Assembly: GCA_035771175.1 (NCBI GenBank)
Contig: CM069593.1
Span: 2,970,461-3,034,460, forward strand
Direction of reading: 5' to 3'
Length of the DNA stretch: 64,000 nt
Source: Paratinospora sagittata
Lineage: Eukaryota > Streptophyta > Magnoliopsida > Ranunculales > Menispermaceae
Position numbers and translations under genes: made by a program. This document shows, piece by piece, positions 58,398 through 64,000 of the stretch. The notes under the pieces were generated by a model that worked only from the letters and a program-made list of their open reading frames with translations, had not been told where the DNA came from and did no database searches. Numbering within the stretch: position 1 is the stretch's first letter; each line of letters begins with the position of its first letter.

Positions 58398-61129
58398 CTG
58401 TTGAAGTCAAAGTGCATCAACTGCATGTCTTCAGAGATCTCAATCTCTACTGTGGCATGTGGGCTTGTCTGTGTTCCAAGATGAGAAAAAAAGAATAGGA
58501 AACCGAAAGATAAGAAAACCAGAAAATTATCACCCATTTTAGCATAAATCTAATATACAAGGATACTAGAAAAAGAATCAACAAATTTACGACCCGGTCG
58601 CATGTCCTAACAGTTGGGTTGATACGGGTATATTATGAGTAGTCCATTAATTTCTGAAAGTGTAGCCATGTAACCAATTTACTTCATCAATTGAGTACTG
58701 ACAGTATATCATAGAAACATCTCAAGCTGAAATTTGACCCTAAATAGACAATTCATCTGCTCTACAAGCATAAAGCAATGTCACAAGTACTTAGCAAAAA
58801 GCAAAACTATTATTAAAAGAAAAATGAGGTGATTCTATCTAGAAGTCCCAATAAGTGATCAATGAATTCAACATTAAAAACATACCTGAACTAGTATAAA
58901 TGGAAAAGAAATTCCTTCTGATGGAGTATTTCCTGATTTGTGTAATAGCTGATTCCGCAAAATGAGGTTCTGAAAACCTGCAATCTATTTATGAAGAAAA
59001 AGAAATCCATTTGACACAAGATTAAGCATGAAAAATAGCTCAGAAGGCAAACAGAGTATGTAGCTAAAAGCAAATCAACTCAATAAGCATAATGTGCCAT
59101 ATTTCTTTGCATTAAACAGCCAGGCATAAACAAAAGAAAATTAGCATACTTGTTCTTCCAACTCCTTCAAGTGGGCAGCTTTCTCTCTAATTTTATTCGT
59201 CAATTCAAGATGCAGTGCCTGTAAAAATTAACTATGCAAGTATAAATTTCTTTGAATCTTGATAAAATAAACCATCACTAAATCAGCTTTCAGAACATGT
59301 AGCAATAAAAAGTAACATTCTATTAAATAAAGTTGTTTGGTTGAACTTGACAAGAATCTGCATGGAAGGAGGTGGGCAGCATATGTCTAGCTCTTCCGAA
59401 TCCTTAATCTTCGCACTAGGAAGACCCTTCCACTGGATTTCCTTTTTATCTCTTATGATAATATTCAGAGCCATTAGAACATTTAGTGCATCATACACAC
59501 GTCGTCATATGTTCTTCTCATCAAACTGCCAAATTAAGATGATGTACTTGATGTTGTAGTAACATTTCTTGGGAGTGATATAGTGAAAAGCAAAATTACA
59601 GAAATTAATTGGCTTTTAATCAAACCTCGTCGAATGAAATTTTATCATTGTGTTTTGCTGAAAATTCTGCTATGATTTCATCTGCCACCTGGAGCAGGTG
59701 AACTACTTAGTGAAGCAAAGTGTTGAACCAGATAGGATAGAAAGAATGAAAGCACAAATTTAGGACAATGTAAATTTTAAAAAAAAAAAAAAAAAATCTC
59801 TATGTTAAAAATCATACTAAGTTCACAAATTATTCATGTATGACATGCAAATTTGTAAAAGAAATTCAATCAGGTGAATAATTCCATTATATGAAAAGAA
59901 CCTTTGGGCATTACCATTATGTATATATGGTTTTGGAACATTTTTTTCATTGGTCAACACGTGCAGTTCCATAACTATACATGTTTTATTTCCATAATGT
60001 TAGAATTCCAAAACAAACCAGGTCCAGATAATGGAGAAGAAGAAGATACCATAAATGTGGAAATTGTATGCAGATGTTGGGGCCAACATTAGCAGAATAA
60101 TGAAAATCCAACGGAAAACAATATTTAGGAATGGACCATCACATTACCTCATTGTACGTGGTGCTTCCCTTTCTTTCAACCTTCTTATAGACTGAAAAAC
60201 AATTAATACAACTGAGTTGTGCTCCAACTAAAGACAACTATAATTAACCCAAAATTATCGTTTACATGAACAACCAAATTTGACAAACGAAGATTCGTGT
60301 AGTATCAGCAGAGAAAACACTAGGATGGCAACATGATGGATAATGCAACTTAGGTTTAATCTTTCCATGTAAAGTAAGGACTAACCTACAATACTCAATT
60401 TCCGGAGCCCTCCTCCTGCAATGTGTAAGGCTCTTTTCTTCTTTGCTGCGCGATACATATATAAAATGGTGTATCAACTTGCACTAGCAGATACATATCA
60501 CCAAGTAGAAAATACCATAACAAAGAACTCAAAACTCCACCAAGAATGACCTCAAAAAGAAGAGACTAAAATTAAAATCATAGCGAAACGTTGCAATTTA
60601 GTCACCTATCTACTGGAGGACTAGCATGCTCTTGTTGGAAACCCTTCGAATTTCCTCTTAGATCATCGTCACAAGTAATTGCAGTCAATCAATGATCACA
60701 GCTGCTTGAAGACAACAAAAGGGTCCTTTGATTAGAACACGCCAGTTCAAACGTGGTGGACGAGCTCCTGATGTCCACAGCATTACAATTATTCGATTCT
60801 GTCATAACAAATCACCATAGAACTCATGAAATTATCCCTATTAGTCAATTTTGTAACCACAAATCATTACAAAACTCGTAAACTAGAATTGAAAGCAAAG
60901 GAATTCAAGCGAAAACGTAAGAAATAGTTTAAATGAATAAAATCTTCTGCATATATGATGAAAATTTCATTTTCTATTGAAGGATCTGAATCCTTCAAGC
61001 TGTTATTTTGCCGCTCTTTTACATTTCAAATTAAATCTAGCAAACGCAAAAAGTTTATCAAATTCAGGAAATCGAAGGTCTATCTTCGAGGCATGAAGTA
61101 GAAAAAGATCTACCTGATTGACGATCCAT
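58398..61129 (-). pseudogene. E2F dimerisation partner (DP) gene with premature stop
   Basis: DP proteins pair with E2Fs through a winged helix and coiled coil to control S-phase genes. Conserved exons on the minus strand: 60445-60386 (KKKR, GGLRKLSIV), 60191-60148 (YKKVERKGSTTYNE), 59688-59626 (VADEIIAEFSAKHND), 59525 to about 59390, 59218-59150 (coiled coil ALHLELTNKIREKAAHLKEL), 58984-58886 (NLILRNQ, SFPFILVQ), 58468-58398 (PHATVEIEISEDMQLMHFDF). The recognition-helix exon reads FDEKNI-stop-RRVYDALNVL: TGA at 59507-59505 replaces the first arginine of RRRVYDALN, probably from CGA. No AG after it could rescue the frame. That exon also lacks a usable GT donor after KDSEEL. A tentative first exon (61129-61114) and second exon (60798-60606) contain a further TGA (60691-60689). 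Most likely a recent pseudogene or null allele. Confidence 0.82.
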
Positions 61130-61223
61130 CTGTTCTGCAAACTTCGATTTGCTGGTAGAATTTTTGGGTCTGTTACTCTGTAGCTTCCGAGAAGAACTAA
61201 TAAAAAGATGTCAAACAAACTGA

Positions 61224-61234
61224 TTTGGCGGGAA
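61224..61234. promoter_or_regulatory. E2F-type binding site upstream of the DP-like gene
   Basis: TTTGGCGGGAA is a consensus E2F/DP site, about 95 bp upstream of the putative DP start codon. A weaker AATTGGCGGCA lies near 61350. Plant E2F-pathway genes are often E2F-regulated themselves, so this fits autoregulation of the original gene. Confidence 0.65.
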
Positions 61235-61249
61235 TACGAGGGCAAAGTT

Positions 61250-62110
61250 GGAAGTCCACAAATAATTCCTCACCGGTCATGACGAAATGACAAAAGTGAC
61301 CCTGGGATTGTTCTTCATTTCCGACATGTCAATAAATGTGACGTGGCGATAATTGGCGGCAGGACTAGCGTGAGGCGCATATTGGTTTTGTGTAGCTCAG
61401 AGTGAGCGGGACAGATTTTAGATAAAATAATGACACTTTTATCAATTTTGTATTCGACTGAGATGAAAAAGCTTCTATTAGCATTCCTTCATAAGATAAT
61501 TCTACTAAATTTTCATGTACTTATTATGACTATGTTGATGCGGGCTGTAGTTACCATACACTCAGCCCAAAACTTGGTTGCACGTTCTTTCCATGCATTA
61601 TGCTTCACCAAGTTTTGTCGATATGCCTTTTTTTTTTTTTGCAACTCTATTTTGTTGTGATGACAATTTATTTTGTACAAAATCTATTTAAAACCCGCTT
61701 TTGGTTCATCCTGTTTTGTTCGTATCATCATATGCATTCTAAGGAAAATACTAAAAAGAAGCTTTTTTTTACTTTAAAGATGTGTATTTTGTTCACAATT
61801 TAATGGATCCTTTTTTTACAAATTTATTCTTTTAATAAGAAAAACATAATTCAAAAATGAAAATTTAGTAAACAACCTTTTATAATGTTTTCGAACAGTA
61901 AAAGACTCTATGGGCTAAGGAAGACTAGACTCGATAAAATAGACTAAAAGCTTCACGGACTCGATAGAAAACACAATGGCCTAATATAGAGTCATAGGAG
62001 CTCACAATAATTATGGGCTAATAATTCACTTGAACAACAACCCCCTTAAAAAGAAGGAGATGCCTTTATTTGAAAACTTAGTGATAATTTAAGCAGGTGT
62101 TGTGTATTTA
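61250..62110. other. Spacer, no gene seen
   Basis: The first 150 bases are probable promoter of the DP-like gene (ACGT cores at 61340). The rest is AT-rich without a convincing frame. Confidence 0.5.
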
Positions 62111-62120
62111 CAATGTACAG

Positions 62121-62335
62121 GTTATTATTTTTTTTGTCAAGTACAACTTGTCCTGTCGAACACAATAACCGAAAATCAACTTCGAATGATGACACTAGCC
62201 GAGAACAAGGTAAATATCTGGACAATAAGGGTCGTAGCCACAATAAGTGATATTCTTTCTTGAAACGACATCGAGGAGAGTCAAACCTTTGCCCTCGTAG
62301 TAGGCAAAGGATGCAATACCACCCGAGTTACAGCG
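62121..62335 (-). mobile_element. tRNA-derived SINE, minus strand
   Basis: On the minus strand: A-box-like TAACTCGGGTGGTATTGCATC (about 62330-62310), CCTACTACGAGGGCAAAGG, B-box-like AGGTTTGACTCTCC, and an A-run tail at 62135-62124. CAATGTACAG (62111-62120) and CAATGTGTAG (62336-62345) flank it, an 8-of-10 target duplication. Confidence 0.68.
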
Positions 62336-62345
62336 CAATGTGTAG

Positions 62346-63073
62346 TTGATATGAGGAGATTCAAGTCTTCAACAACAAAAGGGAGTAAAATGCTAATACA
62401 CAAAATGTCTCTTGTTTTTTAAGCTAAACGTGTTGTTAGTGTTACTACTTCCATATTTCAAAAATTTGTACCGTAGCAGTAAATCTTGGGTAACAATTTA
62501 TCATATTAAGTAAAGCTCCACCATAAGTTTTTCAGTGGCAATCCACCAAATACAGTGCACCTAAATGTCAAAAAACAGGTAAATTGATGGAGCGTTGGAT
62601 CAAAAGCAGCTGAGCTAGTGCACTACTGAGCTGTGGGGCGCACATGAAATGAAAGCAGAGTCTCATGGCAACAACATTAGTTTAATTTTAAGTCGACAAA
62701 TTTGAGGAAGAAACCAGTAGGGACGACAAAGAAAGGGTAAAAAAGCATAGTCTTAAAAGAACTGCCACTGTCACTTTTTTGACAAGGAGCGACAGTAATA
62801 CTGCCCACCACGTGAATGATTAAAGTCCTCAAAGTAAAACCAGATACATGGCAATTCAAAAACAAGCAAAAAAATATGCTGCTTTTTGTTTTTTTACCTT
62901 GAGAAATTCAAGATGGTTTACATAACAAAAGAAAATGAAGAAGAACCAAAGAACTAACAAACATTTCTATCAAATTCACACACAGAAATAACAGTAATGG
63001 AAGAAGAAATTTGATTAAAAAAGGAAAAAAAAAAAACATGGGCTTTGTTAGTTTTTTCAGTTCTTGCCTTCAA
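62346..63073. other. 3' flank of the terminal minus-strand gene
   Basis: Non-coding, with the probable 3' UTR of the neighbouring gene towards 63000. No gene seen. Confidence 0.5.
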
Positions 63074-63880
63074 TCACTGTGATAACAACCCATCTTCCAT
63101 ATCTCTAACCATAGATGAATTACCCTGAACTGATTCGGATAATTTTTGGGCCCCATTTTTTTGCGCTTCTTCCATCAATTTTCTTCTGTACAATTTCTCC
63201 TCAGCATCTTTCAAGAACTTGAATTTTGGAGGAGGAGATGGGGATTTTACAGAGTTGATCACAACTGATGAAGATTCAAAAGGGGGACTTAGTTCATTCT
63301 GGTTGTAATTATTTGATGGAGTGAGAGGAGGTGTGAAGAATGCTGGAGAAGACATAGGAGTTAAAAATGGAGTTTCTACCTTGGGAAGTAAATCACTTAA
63401 GCTCCTGCTTCTTGGCCCTTTTCTGCTTTTATCACTCCTAGATTTCCCATCTTCAGATTCTACTAAATCCTCCTTAGTTTCTTCTTTAATGGTGAATAAA
63501 AATCTTGGTGGGCCAGAAAGACTGTGCATTCTCATGAGTTCTGCTTCAACTCCTTCTCCTGATCCATAGGGTTTAAGGATGTAATCATTTGAATGTAAGT
63601 GATATTGGGCGTCTCCTGATTCATGGGCATTTGTGATTCTGACTGAATTGTTGCAGATTTGTTGAGGGCTCACGGCTGTTGAGCTCAAAGAAGATGGTTC
63701 CTTCCAACAGAAAAAATAGAAAAATTCTCTTGCAGAACTGCTGTAATTATCTTCTTCAATCTCTCTGTTTATGATTCTTTTCTTCCACCAAAACAAGTAA
63801 TATAGCTCTGCAACCAAAGCCAAGAGCAAACAACCAAATACTAAGCTTAACCCAATTCCTAAACTGCTCAAAGATTTCAT
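63074..63880 (-). CDS. Uncharacterised single-span membrane protein
   Basis: Intronless, 268 residues from ATG at 63880; the frame runs 14 codons further upstream but without another ATG. Seen: a strong N-terminal hydrophobic span (SLGIGLSLVFGCLLLALVAE, about 5-24) followed by YYLFWWKKR, so probably an anchor with a cytosolic C-terminus. The rest is polar and low in hydrophobics: RFLFTIKEETKEDL, a basic Ser-rich run (KSRKGPRSRSLSDLLP), a Ser/Thr/Pro-rich run (TPMSSPAFFTPPLTPS) with many SP/TP sites, and KFKFLKDAEEKLYRRKLMEE near the end. Similar proteins of unknown function occur across eudicots, by memory of the overall pattern. I assign no function. Confidence 0.8.
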   Translation of the reverse strand: MKSLSSLGIGLSLVFGCLLLALVAELYYLFWWKKRIINREIEEDNYSSSAREFFYFFCWKEPSSLSSTAVSPQQICNNSVRITNAHESGDAQYHLHSNDYILKPYGSGEGVEAELMRMHSLSGPPRFLFTIKEETKEDLVESEDGKSRSDKSRKGPRSRSLSDLLPKVETPFLTPMSSPAFFTPPLTPSNNYNQNELSPPFESSSVVINSVKSPSPPPKFKFLKDAEEKLYRRKLMEEAQKNGAQKLSESVQGNSSMVRDMEDGLLSQ

Positions 63881-64000
63881 CTTGCAGCTGCTGCTACTCA
63901 AATCAATCCAAAAACCCTTCAAAACTGGCTAAAAATCCCACCAAATGGTCAACTGAGACATGAAAAGATCCCTAAATAGAACGCACTGAACCCCCAAAAC

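Overview
This window looks like nuclear DNA of a eudicot plant. It is AT-rich, its genes carry short GT-AG introns, it contains plant-only gene families (Dof and DC1 proteins, a type I pectinesterase, a U-box/ARM ligase), and tRNA-derived SINEs and a Copia retrotransposon lie in the spacers. I cannot name the species.

Layout. 0.3-2.9 kb: an internally deleted Copia LTR element on the minus strand, then a three-copy 129-bp tandem repeat and a SINE. 6.7-8.5 kb: an intronless dyskerin/CBF5 pseudouridine synthase gene with telo-box and site II motifs upstream. 10.3-12.7 kb (minus): a 12-exon DHHC protein S-acyltransferase gene, assembled by hand. 13.8-14.2 kb (minus): a two-exon gene for a 63-residue membrane protein resembling Brawnin/UQCC6. 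16.6-17.4 kb: a DC1-domain protein. 19.6-22.0 kb: a two-exon type I pectinesterase with a tiny inverted-repeat insertion in its intron. 26.2-30.7 kb: a PUB13-like E3 ubiquitin ligase. 38.2-39.5 kb (minus): a Dof transcription factor with a 17-codon first exon. 39.5-54.4 kb: a roughly 15 kb gene desert holding SINEs, a miniature element, a 75-bp tandem repeat and a non-autonomous inverted-repeat transposon. 54.6-57.2 kb: a cytosolic HSC70 gene with a perfect heat-shock element. 58.4-61.1 kb (minus): an E2F-dimerisation-partner (DP) gene with a stop codon in its DNA-binding helix and an E2F-type site upstream. 63.1-63.9 kb (minus): an uncharacterised one-span membrane protein.

The genes do not form one pathway or operon; they are independent transcription units, as expected in a plant chromosome. 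The features most worth attention are the broken DP gene beside its own E2F site, the short Brawnin-like gene that is easy to miss, the coding-like but frameshifted stretch behind the acyltransferase gene, and the density of SINEs with recognisable target-site duplications. I found no CRISPR array, rRNA, complete tRNA gene or known microRNA. Gene models are read from the sequence alone; exon joins follow GT-AG rules, reading-frame continuity and remembered family motifs.
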